From Tenuifilum sp. 4138str (GTDB lineage: Bacteria; Bacteroidota; Bacteroidia; Bacteroidales; Tenuifilaceae), in the NCBI RefSeq assembly GCF_041102575.1, contig NZ_JBGCUE010000012.1, positions 61,048 to 125,047 on the forward strand: a stretch of 64,000 bases of DNA, given 5' to 3'. Below the pieces are notes generated by a model that saw only the letters and a list, made by a program, of their open reading frames with translations, searched no databases and was not told where the DNA came from. Shown piece after piece: positions 8,392-17,079 of the stretch. How positions within the stretch are numbered: position 1 is the stretch's first letter; every line of letters starts with the position of its first letter. The translations under genes and the position numbers were made by a program.

Positions 8392-9603
8392 CTACTTTAC
8401 AAGTTCTTTTACAATGTTTGCAGTATCGGTGGCAATCACAAGTTCCTCGTTGGTGGTGATTACCATCACTTTAACCTTTGAACTAGGTTTGGTAAGTAGT
8501 TTATCCTCACCACGTACACCTTTATTGGCTTCGGTATCAAAATCGATACCCATGAAATCGATAGCGGTTGAAACCTTTTCGCGGAGAATTGGATCGTTCT
8601 CGCCTATACCACCGGTGAAAATGATTAGGTCAACACCATCCATTGCAGCAGCGTAAGCTCCAACATACTTTTTAACGCGGTAGTAGTACATATCGAGTGC
8701 AAGCTGAGCACGCTCATTGCCCTGAGCAGCGGCATTTTCCAGGTCTCTCATATCGGACGATAAACCCGATATACCAAGCACACCACTCTTCTTGTTGATT
8801 ACGTCATTAACCTCTTTTATGCTTAAGTTCTCCTTTTCAGCAAGGTAAAGTAAAATACCTGCATCAACATCACCGCTGCGGGTTCCCATTATTAGACCTT
8901 CTACTGGAGTAAAGCCCATTGAGGTATCAACTGATTTACCATGCTTTATTGCCGCTATTGAAGCGCCATTACCCAGGTGACAGGTAATGATTTTCTGGCT
9001 CTCGAAATCAACACCAAGTATGCGACATGCCTTTTGGGCTACATACTTATGGCTTGTTCCGTGAAAGCCATACCTACGGATTTTATACTTATCGTAGTAG
9101 TCATGAGGAATAGCGTAGAGGTAAGCATATTTGGGCATGGTTTGATGGAACGATGTATCGAATACAGCTACCTGGGGAACGCCCGGGAGTAGCTTTTCCA
9201 TGGAAAGAATCCCTTTAAGGTTTGCAGGGTTGTGAAGGGGGGCAAGCTCTATACACTTTTCAATTTCACTCTTGGTGAAATCATCAATTAAGCTACTCTT
9301 GGTGAAAAATTCACCACCATGAGCCACACGGTGACCAACAGCAGTAATCTCATTTAAACTCTTAATTACGCCATGTTTTTCGTTAACAAGCGCCTCAAGA
9401 ATAAGATTTATACCGGTTGTGTGATCGGGGATGCTGGTAACCACCTCGTACCTATCCTTACCCTCAGGTTTGTGAGTAAGAATAGCATCGGTAAAACCAA
9501 TACGTTCAACAATACCCTTAGCTAGTAACTGACCATAGTTGGCCATGTTTAGCAGCTGATACTTAATGGATGAACTTCCGCAGTTCAGAACGAGAACAAT
9601 CAT
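8392..9603 (-). CDS. ackA: acetate kinase
   Basis: A 403-residue acetate kinase of usual length. The start is taken at ATG 9603, giving MIVLVLNCGSSSIKYQLL with the invariant NCGSSS; the frame can be opened 9 codons earlier only at a TTG. Other family motifs are VGHRVAHGG, FDTSFHQTMP, YGFHGTSHKYV, THLGNG-like CHLGNGAS, and FTGGIGEND. It makes acetate and ATP from acetyl phosphate. First gene of the operon with ptb and buk, behind a good promoter at 9654-9685. Confidence 0.96.
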   Translation of the reverse strand: MIVLVLNCGSSSIKYQLLNMANYGQLLAKGIVERIGFTDAILTHKPEGKDRYEVVTSIPDHTTGINLILEALVNEKHGVIKSLNEITAVGHRVAHGGEFFTKSSLIDDFTKSEIEKCIELAPLHNPANLKGILSMEKLLPGVPQVAVFDTSFHQTMPKYAYLYAIPHDYYDKYKIRRYGFHGTSHKYVAQKACRILGVDFESQKIITCHLGNGASIAAIKHGKSVDTSMGFTPVEGLIMGTRSGDVDAGILLYLAEKENLSIKEVNDVINKKSGVLGISGLSSDMRDLENAAAQGNERAQLALDMYYYRVKKYVGAYAAAMDGVDLIIFTGGIGENDPILREKVSTAIDFMGIDFDTEANKGVRGEDKLLTKPSSKVKVMVITTNEELVIATDTANIVKELVK

Positions 9604-9653
9604 TGTTTTATTATTTTGATAGTCAAACAATTAGTTAATTCAATTTACATACG

Positions 9654-9685
9654 CAAAATTAGGAATAAATACCTTCCCCTTCAAA
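9654..9685 (-). promoter_or_regulatory. promoter of the ackA-ptb-buk operon
   Basis: Read on the minus strand: TTTG (9682-9685), 20 nt, TAATTTTG (9654-9661), an exact TAnnTTTG match. The leader would be about 44 nt. The remainder of the 336-nt gap 9604-9939 holds AT-rich sequence and the weak promoter noted at 9913; I see nothing else. Confidence 0.6.
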
Positions 9686-9912
9686 GCATTTAAGGCTTTT
9701 TAAAGCATTAACTGGTTGATTTATAGTAAAACAGGCGTTTAAAATACACCTAACACTCTGATATGCATTACATTATGCAGCATATGTTTTTCAACATGGT
9801 ATTTCTATTTTCTTGAATTGCTTACGATGTTATACCCAGTTTTATATTTTTTCAAAATCAAATCATTAGAATCAAAATTACGGGAAGAAAATCATAGAAA
9901 AATAAATTGCTT

Positions 9913-9920
9913 TAAGTTTG
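9913..9920 (+). promoter_or_regulatory. possible -7 box of the FAD/Fe-S dehydrogenase gene
   Basis: TAAGTTTG matches TAnnTTTG exactly and sits 20 nt before the ATG. No convincing -33 TTTG is found at the proper distance. A purine-rich GAAGAGG precedes the ATG and may act as ribosome binding site. Confidence 0.35.
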
Positions 9921-9939
9921 TATGAATTTTTGAAGAGGT

Positions 9940-12861
9940 ATGAAAGATTTGGAAATCAAAATAAATGAGCTGAGCGATCTGCTTAGCTGCGAGGTAAAGT
10001 GGGACGAATCCACGCTTATTCAGTATTCAACCGATGCATCGGCATACAAGGAGAAACCCTATGCTGTAGTTTGGCCACAAGATGTAAATGATATCCAACA
10101 GGCTATTCGCTTTGCCAAAAAACATAAAATACCAGTTATTCCCCGTGCAGCAGGAACCTCGTTGGCGGGACAGGTAGTTGGCAAAGGCATTATTATTGAT
10201 ATCTCAAAGCACTTCCGCAAAATCATCAACCTTGATGTTGAAAAGAGAAGGGTTACCGTTGAACCCGGTGTTATACTCGATGAGCTTAACCTCTTCCTTA
10301 AACCACATGGTTTATTCTTTGGCCCTGAAACATCAACATCAAATAGGTGTACCCTCTCTGGTATGGTGGGCAATAACAGCTGCGGCTCACATTCCTTGGT
10401 ATACGGAAGCACCCGCGATCACCTTTACTCAGTAAAAATGGTACTCGACGACGGTAATGAATACCTTTTTGGAGAGGTTAATAAAACCGAATACGATGAA
10501 AAACTAAGGCTTTCAAATCGCGAAGGGGATATTTACAGGTTTATACACAACCTTATAGGTAACGAGCAAAATCAAAAGTTAATTACCTCGAATTTTCCTG
10601 ATCCCAGTGTAAAACGTCGGAATACGGGCTATGCCCTCGACACGCTTATAGGAACAGTGGCTGCTGGTGGTGAATTACCGCTTAACCTTGCAAAATTGAT
10701 TGCCGGGAGTGAAGGAACTTTTGGCATTATCACCGAAATCACCCTAAACCTGGTACCTCTTCCCCCTAAGGAAAAAGCTGTGGTCGCTGTACATTTAAAA
10801 AATCGCACCGATGCCTTCAAGGCAAACCTTATAGCCCTGAAGCACAAACCCTGGGCAGTGGAACTAATGGACAACATTATCCTGGAGTGCACTAAGGGCA
10901 ATATTGATCAGCAAAAGAACCGCTTTTTTGTTCAGGGCGACCCGGGAGCCATACTTATTGTTGAATTCTTTGCCAATAGTAAAGGCGAAATTGAAAGCGC
11001 TGCCCAGAAAATGGAAAGTGATATGCGTGAGGCAGGCTACGGTTACCATTTCCCAGTTATTTGGGGTGCTGAAACCTCAAAGGTTTGGAATTTGCGTAAG
11101 GCTGGACTTGGCGTATTATCGAATGTTGTGGGCGATGCAAAACCCGTTTCGCTTATTGAAGATACTGCTGTTCCTGTTGAAAGCCTACCCTACTACATGG
11201 ACGATTTCGAAATAATAATGCAACGATATGGGCTTGAATGCGTTTACCATGCACATATAGGGACGGGAGAGCTCCATTTAAGACCAGTGCTTAATCTTAA
11301 GGATCCTAAGGATGTTGAGCTATTCCATACCATTGGCTACGAAGTGGCCATGCTCGTTAAAAAGTACAAGGGCTCTTTAAGCGGCGAACACGGCGATGGA
11401 AGATTACGAGGCGAATTTATACCCATCTTTTACGGCGAAGAGGTTTACCAGCTAATGCGAGAACTGAAGTTCGCTTTTGACCCTGATAATATTTTTAATC
11501 CGGGAAAAATCATTGATACCCCACCCATGAACAGCTCTTTAAGGTATATTCCCGGTCAAAAGGAAAGGGTTATTGATACCATTTTCGATTTTTCGTCCTC
11601 GCTTGGAATAATCCGCGCTGCAGAAAAATGCAATGGTTCAGGCGACTGCCGTAAAACACATCTGTCGGGCGGAACACTTTGCCCAAGCTACATGGCAACA
11701 CTTAACGAGGCTAACACAACCCGCGCACGAGCTAACCTGCTCAGGGAATTTTTATCATACAGCCCTAAAAGAAACCCATTTAATCATAGGGAGCTATACG
11801 AAATACTGGATTTATGCCTCTTATGCAAGGGATGTAAGAACGAATGCCCCTCGAGCGTTGATATGGCAAAGCTTAAAGCCGAATTCTTACAGCACTGGTA
11901 CGATGCAAACGGCATCCCCATACGAAGTAGGATGGTAGCCTACATTGCCCATATAAACCGAATGGGTAGTTACTTTCCTCGATTAACCAATTGGTTTTTA
12001 ACCAATAAGGTAACATCAAAAATTCTGATTCAGGCAATAGGATTTGAACCTAAGCGCAAAATGCCCCTGCTAGGCGAATCTACCCTTAAGAAATGGTTTA
12101 AGCGGAACAGGTGCCATTCAGCTAAACACAATGGAAAGGTTTACCTCCTGCCTGACGAGTTTACAAACTACAACGACGTACATATAGGCATTAAGGCTGT
12201 TGAATTGCTTAATCGACTTGGTTATGAGGTGGAACTGGTTGATATTTTTGAAAGTGGTAGAACCTATATTTCAAAGGGTTTGGTAAGAACCGCCAAGCGT
12301 ATTGCCAACAGCAATATTGAAAAGCTATCGGGTATCATAAATCCAGATACACCCCTTATTGGAATAGAACCTTCGGCAATACTTAGTTTTAGAGATGAGT
12401 ATCCCGATTTGGTATCCCAAGAAAACAAGCAAAAGGCAAATAGTTTAGCTGAGAACGCTCTTCTTTTTGAAGAATTTTTTATTAGGGAGGCTGCTAAAGG
12501 CAGAATCAACCCAGAGATGTTTACTACAAGGGCCCAGCACATTAAGTTACATGGACACTGCCAGCAAAAAGCAATTGCCTCAACAACACCTACTAAAGCA
12601 ATGCTATCGTTTCCTGTAAACTATACAGTGGAGGAAATTCCGAGTGGTTGTTGCGGCATGGCAGGGGCATTTGGTTATGAAAAGGAACATTACGATTTAT
12701 CGATGAAAGTGGGTGAGTTAGTTCTGTTCCCCGAAATCCGTAAAACACCCCATGACACAATAATTTCTGCACCCGGAACAAGCTGTAGGCACCAGATTAA
12801 AGATGGTACTGGCCGAAAAGCCCTTCACCCCATTGAGGTGATGTGGGAGGCGTTGGTTTAA
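9940..12861 (+). CDS. FAD-linked oxidase/Fe-S fusion (D-lactate/glycolate dehydrogenase type)
   Basis: A 973-residue fusion of GlcD-like and GlpC-like parts. An FAD-binding PCMH domain covers about 35-270, with PRAAGTSLAGQ (~68-78) and GMVGNNSCGSHSLVYGSTRD. A FAD-oxidase C-terminal domain follows, with GSEGTFGIITEITL and GEHGDGRLRGEF (~483). Two 4Fe-4S clusters start near 563 (CNGSGDC) and 626 (CLLCKGCKNECP). The C-terminal part has CCG-type motifs (LHGHCQQKA, GCCGMAGAFGYE ~902). Such enzymes oxidise D-lactate, glycolate or another 2-hydroxyacid and pass electrons to the membrane or to an electron-bifurcating partner. No EtfAB genes are adjacent. Substrate uncertain. Confidence 0.9.
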   Translation: MKDLEIKINELSDLLSCEVKWDESTLIQYSTDASAYKEKPYAVVWPQDVNDIQQAIRFAKKHKIPVIPRAAGTSLAGQVVGKGIIIDISKHFRKIINLDVEKRRVTVEPGVILDELNLFLKPHGLFFGPETSTSNRCTLSGMVGNNSCGSHSLVYGSTRDHLYSVKMVLDDGNEYLFGEVNKTEYDEKLRLSNREGDIYRFIHNLIGNEQNQKLITSNFPDPSVKRRNTGYALDTLIGTVAAGGELPLNLAKLIAGSEGTFGIITEITLNLVPLPPKEKAVVAVHLKNRTDAFKANLIALKHKPWAVELMDNIILECTKGNIDQQKNRFFVQGDPGAILIVEFFANSKGEIESAAQKMESDMREAGYGYHFPVIWGAETSKVWNLRKAGLGVLSNVVGDAKPVSLIEDTAVPVESLPYYMDDFEIIMQRYGLECVYHAHIGTGELHLRPVLNLKDPKDVELFHTIGYEVAMLVKKYKGSLSGEHGDGRLRGEFIPIFYGEEVYQLMRELKFAFDPDNIFNPGKIIDTPPMNSSLRYIPGQKERVIDTIFDFSSSLGIIRAAEKCNGSGDCRKTHLSGGTLCPSYMATLNEANTTRARANLLREFLSYSPKRNPFNHRELYEILDLCLLCKGCKNECPSSVDMAKLKAEFLQHWYDANGIPIRSRMVAYIAHINRMGSYFPRLTNWFLTNKVTSKILIQAIGFEPKRKMPLLGESTLKKWFKRNRCHSAKHNGKVYLLPDEFTNYNDVHIGIKAVELLNRLGYEVELVDIFESGRTYISKGLVRTAKRIANSNIEKLSGIINPDTPLIGIEPSAILSFRDEYPDLVSQENKQKANSLAENALLFEEFFIREAAKGRINPEMFTTRAQHIKLHGHCQQKAIASTTPTKAMLSFPVNYTVEEIPSGCCGMAGAFGYEKEHYDLSMKVGELVLFPEIRKTPHDTIISAPGTSCRHQIKDGTGRKALHPIEVMWEALV

Positions 12862-13030
12862 AGGTTAAGGGGGTTAATACAATCCACCTTGCAATGTTTG
12901 AGAACTTACTCAACATTCCTGCTTTCTGATTTTAGTTTCTTACTTTCTATTCGGATTCTTCCCCATCCCGTTTTCACACGTTTGCGGTGCATAATTATTT
13001 GTAACATCAAGAGTTTTGATACTTTTTAGC

Positions 13031-13060
13031 ATTGTACGTTTAAAAAAATTCATACCTTTG
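13031..13060 (+). promoter_or_regulatory. promoter of the phosphofructokinase gene
   Basis: ATTG (13031-13034), 18 nt, TACCTTTG (13053-13060). Start would be near 13067, giving a leader of about 190 nt, long enough for regulatory structure, though no known riboswitch was recognised. The rest of the 393-nt gap from 12862 shows no gene. Confidence 0.6.
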
Positions 13061-13254
13061 CGAACGTGGAAAAAATTTGGCTTTTTACAATTTGTAATAT
13101 ACCAAATAATGAGGTAAACATGAACAACCAGTTTTAATTATTGAGGTAAATCGAAAAAAATGATTACAATTTGTAACTTTTTTTAGCAGTATTACTTCAG
13201 TTTTTAAAACAAAGACTTTAGCGTAAAAAACCTTAACAAACGAAATTAAAACCA

Positions 13255-14349
13255 ATGAAAAGAGTTTTAGTAGCAACAGGAGGCGGCGATTGTCCTGGAT
13301 TAAATGCGGTGATCCGGGCAATTGTTAAACGTGCCTCTCAGGAACCCGACTGGGAAGTTATTGGTAGTATTCAGTCGTTCGATGGAATTCTACGTGAGCC
13401 TACTGAAATCAAGGTGCTCGACGAGCGCGCTGTGGCAGGTATTCACGTACAGGGGGGTACGATAATTGGAACAACCAACAAGGGAGGCCCCTTTGCTTGG
13501 CCTGTTAAAAATAAGGATGGCTCATGGGGTGCGGTTGACCGTTCCGATGAGATGATCCGTAAGCTTCAATATCTTGGGATTGATGCTGTTATAAGTATTG
13601 GTGGCGATGGCTCTCAACGCATTTCACAACAGCTATACGAAAAAGGGTTGAATATTATTGGTGTTCCCAAAACTATCGATAACGACCTTTCAGCAACTGA
13701 CTTTACTTTCGGTTTCCAAACTGCAGTTCAAATTGCAACAGAAGCCGTTGATAAGCTGGTTACCACGGCCGCTAGCCATAACCGAGTTCTGATTCTAGAG
13801 GTAATGGGACGTTATGCCGGGTGGATTGCACTGCATGCTGCTATTGCCGGCGGTGCTGAGGTTTGCTTAATTCCTGAAATCCCATACGATATCCATAAAG
13901 TTGCTGAACGACTCCAAAGTCGTTACAATAAAGGGAAAGGACATGCCATTGTAGTAGTAGCAGAGGGTGCTCTACCCAAGGGTGGCACACTGGTATCGGC
14001 TGAAAGCGATGAGGTAGGTTACCATAACCTGCGACTTGGTGGAGTTGCACACAAAATTACACGAGACCTTAAGAGCATTGGCTTTGAGGCCGACATCCGC
14101 GAAACAGTTCTTGGACACTTACAGCGTGGTGGTATTCCCGTAGCTTACGATAGAGTTTTAGCTACTCAGTTTGGTGTAAAGGCCTTTGAAATGGTGCTTG
14201 AGGGTAAATTTGGCGAAATGGTTGCTTACCGTCACCCCGATATCATTTCCGTGCCCCTTATTGATGCCATAAACCGTCCCAACTTTGTTGACCCTGATTG
14301 CGACCTAATTCGAACTGCAAGGGGTGTGGGTATCAGTTTTGGTGATTAA
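13255..14349 (+). CDS. pfkA: 6-phosphofructokinase
   Basis: A 364-residue PFK-A family enzyme that phosphorylates fructose 6-phosphate to the 1,6-bisphosphate. Motifs: GGGDCPGLNAVIRAIV at the N-terminus, IGGDGSQ, PKTIDND, EVMGRYAGWIALHAA, and VLGHLQRGG. At the two positions that separate ATP from pyrophosphate enzymes it has Gly (GGDGS, ATP-like) and Lys (PKTIDND, found in PPi enzymes but also in some ATP ones such as trypanosomal PFK). ATP use is therefore likely but not certain. Single gene with its own promoter and terminator. Confidence 0.94.
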   Translation: MKRVLVATGGGDCPGLNAVIRAIVKRASQEPDWEVIGSIQSFDGILREPTEIKVLDERAVAGIHVQGGTIIGTTNKGGPFAWPVKNKDGSWGAVDRSDEMIRKLQYLGIDAVISIGGDGSQRISQQLYEKGLNIIGVPKTIDNDLSATDFTFGFQTAVQIATEAVDKLVTTAASHNRVLILEVMGRYAGWIALHAAIAGGAEVCLIPEIPYDIHKVAERLQSRYNKGKGHAIVVVAEGALPKGGTLVSAESDEVGYHNLRLGGVAHKITRDLKSIGFEADIRETVLGHLQRGGIPVAYDRVLATQFGVKAFEMVLEGKFGEMVAYRHPDIISVPLIDAINRPNFVDPDCDLIRTARGVGISFGD

Positions 14350-14371
14350 AAAGCAATCTCATATGCATAAC

Positions 14372-14400
14372 GGGGAAGTTTACACTTCCCCTTTTCTTTT
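14372..14400 (+). terminator. terminator of the phosphofructokinase gene
   Basis: The stem GGGGAAGT / ACTTCCCC with a 4-nt loop, followed by TTTTCTTTTT, 22 nt after the stop. Confidence 0.9.
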
Positions 14401-14425
14401 TGCCTTTCGCCGTAATATCAAATTT

Positions 14426-14839
14426 CTAAATAGGGTCGTTGCAAACCTCGCAAACCGAGGGGGCTTTAATTCCTGAATACTCAATTAATTCCCACCCTGA
14501 CTCAGCCATATCCTCGTCTCCGGGTTCATAGTTCCAAACGATTTGGATTGGTACCCCCATCTCAAATATCTCCTGCATGTGCTGGAAAAGGGTAATCATA
14601 TACTTTTACGAAGCGGAGTTAATGTATTTGAAGAAAAGCCTAAAGTTTATTGGCCTAACCGATTTGGCACCATTCTTTTGAATTTCAAGTTTGAACTGGG
14701 TGAGCCACTTTACTACAGGTTCGTAAAAGTTAGTTACATTTTCCGGATGACTAACCCCAATTATAGTGAAATTGCCACTACGAGGATCTAGTGTAATCTC
14801 AGGGGAATCCTTTTTGGCTTTAATGCGTAATGGTTCCAT
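14426..14839 (-). pseudogene. third SiaC-like (DUF1987) gene, interrupted by an in-frame TAA
   Basis: The frame from ATG 14839 reads 77 residues with clear similarity to the two upstream paralogues (MEPLRIKAKKDSPEITLDPR at the start, then FYEPVVKWL) and stops at TAA 14606-14608. Continuing in the same frame for 59 codons to TAG 14426-14428 gives the missing C-terminal half (QEIFEMGVPIQIVWNYEPGD and onwards). No frameshift is needed. The TAA falls at the codon that is Ser in both paralogues (NTAS-S-K versus NSAS-stop-K); one base change from TCA would explain it. The motif Thr is Ser here. It may be a decayed copy, a truncated but used form, or a sequencing error. Confidence 0.7.
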
Positions 14840-14851
14840 TATGGTATGTTT

Positions 14852-15235
14852 TTACATTTCTGGTTTTGGTACAAGTTTAAAAGGTACTGATATCAACTCG
14901 GCAAGTTCCTCGCCTGCCTCCTCAAGCTCAGCATCTTGCTGAGGAAATTTCCATACTATCTGAACCTCATACCCCTTTTTAAAAAGCTCTTTGATGCGGT
15001 TCATTATAATCAGTATCATTTTTGAGGAAGCAGTATTAAAATACTCAAAATCGAATTCAAAGAGTGAGGTTTTATTGGGGTTTTTCATGTAATCGTCCAA
15101 CCAAGCAATAAGAGGGGTGTAAAACGATTTAACGTCTTCCGGAAGGGATTTCCCTTGAATAGTAAACTCACCGCTATCCCGGTCAAAAATAACTTTGGGT
15201 GTGGTAAGTGTTGGTTCGAGGTGAAGCCTTTCCAT
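14852..15235 (-). CDS. SiaC-like regulatory phosphoprotein (DUF1987), copy 2
   Basis: A 127-residue protein of the DUF1987/SiaC family. It has the family opening (TPKVIFDRDSGEFTIQGKSL), FYTPLIAWLDDY, and the core EYFNTASSKM with Thr at residue 68. In Pseudomonas SiaC, Thr68 is phosphorylated by SiaB and dephosphorylated by SiaA, which controls binding to a diguanylate cyclase. It is 12 bp from each neighbouring paralogue, so the three form one operon. No SiaA, SiaB or SiaD homologue is adjacent, so partners must be elsewhere. Confidence 0.85.
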   Translation of the reverse strand: MERLHLEPTLTTPKVIFDRDSGEFTIQGKSLPEDVKSFYTPLIAWLDDYMKNPNKTSLFEFDFEYFNTASSKMILIIMNRIKELFKKGYEVQIVWKFPQQDAELEEAGEELAELISVPFKLVPKPEM

Positions 15236-15247
15236 GGACGTTAGAAG

Positions 15248-15637
15248 TTATTTGGAAATATGCTGGTAGCTAATCATCTTAAAAGGCAACTCAAGCATAT
15301 CGGCATAGTCGTTACCAGCATCGTGCATATCCTCATCATCCTCCATATAGTGCCACTCAACTTCAACGTCCTTGCCTGCCGAATACATTCCATCAAGCAA
15401 TTCCAAAACCTCAAGCAGCATTTTTGATGATGCAGTATTAAAATACTCCATTTTTACCTTTAAAACGGTTTTGGGATTTGGATTGTCGGCATAAGCTTTT
15501 AACCACCTAAGCACAGGGTTATAAAACTCCTTAACATCCTCAGGTAGCGATTTACCTGTGATTTCGAACTTATTGGCATCCTTGTCGAATGTAATATTTG
15601 GGGTTTCGTTAGTCCCTTTGATGATTAATGCATCCAT
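15248..15637 (-). CDS. SiaC-like regulatory phosphoprotein (DUF1987), copy 1
   Basis: A 129-residue DUF1987 protein, first of three tandem copies. ATG 15637 was chosen over an upstream TTG because it gives the family N-terminus (MDALIIKGTNETPNITFD) and places the core Thr of EYFNTASSKM at residue 68, as in copy 2 and in SiaC. It probably works as a phospho-switch in a partner-switching pathway analogous to SiaABC, but the partner is unknown. Copy 1 has an acidic stretch (EDDEDMHDAGNDYADM) near the C-terminus that differs from copy 2, so the copies may bind different partners. Confidence 0.87.
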   Translation of the reverse strand: MDALIIKGTNETPNITFDKDANKFEITGKSLPEDVKEFYNPVLRWLKAYADNPNPKTVLKVKMEYFNTASSKMLLEVLELLDGMYSAGKDVEVEWHYMEDDEDMHDAGNDYADMLELPFKMISYQHISK

Positions 15638-15777
15638 ACTGCTATGTTTATAAAAATCACTTTTCAACTTAATAAAACAAATATAAACATTTTACCCAAA
15701 ATATCAATAGCAAAAAGTTTTTGTTTGAAAATAATTTTGACTAAACGCCAAGGAAATTCCTTAAAACAACCTAAGGT

Positions 15778-17079
15778 TTAAATGCTCTGAAAAGGGTTAT
15801 GGGTATCGATGCTAGCGTAATACTCGTACCGGTCAATAAACTCCCCAATAAGAAAGAGGGTGAGAAATGGGGCTATGTTTGCAGGAATCAAACCAAAGAG
15901 TAATCCTACAAGTGGTATAAGAATACCTAAAAATCTTATTAATGAAAAAATCACCCTTTTAGGGTAGAATTTTTGAATGTATGCATGGCGTACCAGATAA
16001 AGCAATAGCTTGATAGTTGCAAGAAGAACAAAGGCTTTTGATAAAGTTATTAACGAAAATAGCGTAGAGGCGGTTAGCAAAGTATTTGCACTGTGAATAG
16101 GTGTGCTATAGTTTTTACGAACTACATGGTAAACCATTTCAAGGGAGATGAGAAAAGCCGTTCCAACAACCACCGAAAACCAAAATAATGGAGGTTTTTC
16201 AGTAAAAACGTAAAGCAGACCTGAAAAGGCAAACAAACCAAAAAGAGCAATTTCACGACTCAACCAGCTCGATTTAACATGAAGCAGGGCTCTTATCGCC
16301 CTTAAAGGCTTGCCTAAATGGAATAAACTTGCAAAACCCGCAAAAGCAAACAATAAAATGAAGGAAATCTTAGAAAACAATGAGATTTTTTCAAGGCGAT
16401 AAAAGGTGATAAACCATCCAACTAATACAGCTGAAAGGTAAGTAAAAATAAACAAAGGGATTTCCTTTGTGGGATGAATACGGTGGCTATATGTCTCAAC
16501 AAAATCGGATTGTTGAAGGCCCGTGGCCTCAATAGCCATTTCGGGTAAACTATCGTTGATACTTTCATTAGCGACATTAATGCGAGGCGAAGTAGCGACT
16601 TCAGGGAACCCGGGTTTTGATAGATTAGCCTCTATCTTTATTTCACCAAAGGTGAGAGAGCCTGTTGGACATGCTGCAGCACAAGCAGGTATGCCTCCTC
16701 CCTTTAGCAGATCGTTACAGAAATTACATTTCTCCACCACACCCTTATCCGGGTTAAATTTTGGCGCTTCATAAGGGCAAGCCCAAGTACAGTACTTGCA
16801 GCCAATGCATTTTAGAGAGCTATGTATTATTGCTCCAGTTTCGTCGTCCCTTGAATATGCAATTGCAGGGCAATTAGTCATGCAAGGTGCATCAATACAG
16901 TGGTTACACGCTATTGAAAGGTTGATGAAACCCTTTAAGGGAATTTTTACGGGGTTGCCATTAACCACCATTCGCCATGCCATTGGGGGTTCGGTATGGT
17001 TTTGGTTATAGCATGCCACTATGCATGCATGACAACCCACGCATCGGGAATAATCGAATATGAACCCCCTGTCGCTCAT
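15778..17079 (-). CDS. fused DmsB-like Fe-S / DmsC-like membrane anchor subunit
   Basis: A 433-residue fusion. The N-terminal ~180 residues carry the Cys groups of four [4Fe-4S] clusters: CVGCHACIVAC (13-23), CNHCIDAPCMTNCP (58-71), CIGCKYCTWACP (91-102) and CNFC with CAAACP (118-138). This is the DmsB/PsrB/NrfC pattern. Residues ~205-430 hold about eight hydrophobic segments like DmsC. It overlaps the catalytic-subunit gene by 4 bp (ATGA). The complex should pass electrons between quinol and the molybdoenzyme; fusing DmsB and DmsC is less common than separate subunits. Substrate unknown. Confidence 0.87.
   Translation of the reverse strand: MSDRGFIFDYSRCVGCHACIVACYNQNHTEPPMAWRMVVNGNPVKIPLKGFINLSIACNHCIDAPCMTNCPAIAYSRDDETGAIIHSSLKCIGCKYCTWACPYEAPKFNPDKGVVEKCNFCNDLLKGGGIPACAAACPTGSLTFGEIKIEANLSKPGFPEVATSPRINVANESINDSLPEMAIEATGLQQSDFVETYSHRIHPTKEIPLFIFTYLSAVLVGWFITFYRLEKISLFSKISFILLFAFAGFASLFHLGKPLRAIRALLHVKSSWLSREIALFGLFAFSGLLYVFTEKPPLFWFSVVVGTAFLISLEMVYHVVRKNYSTPIHSANTLLTASTLFSLITLSKAFVLLATIKLLLYLVRHAYIQKFYPKRVIFSLIRFLGILIPLVGLLFGLIPANIAPFLTLFLIGEFIDRYEYYASIDTHNPFQSI

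Noticed and set aside
12862..13254. Riboswitch in the long phosphofructokinase leader
   Set aside because: I could not recognise the conserved core of any known riboswitch class.
14606..14608. TAA in the third SiaC-like gene as a recoded codon
   Set aside because: UAA is not known to be recoded for selenocysteine; other genes here use TAA as normal stop. Mutation or sequencing error is simpler.
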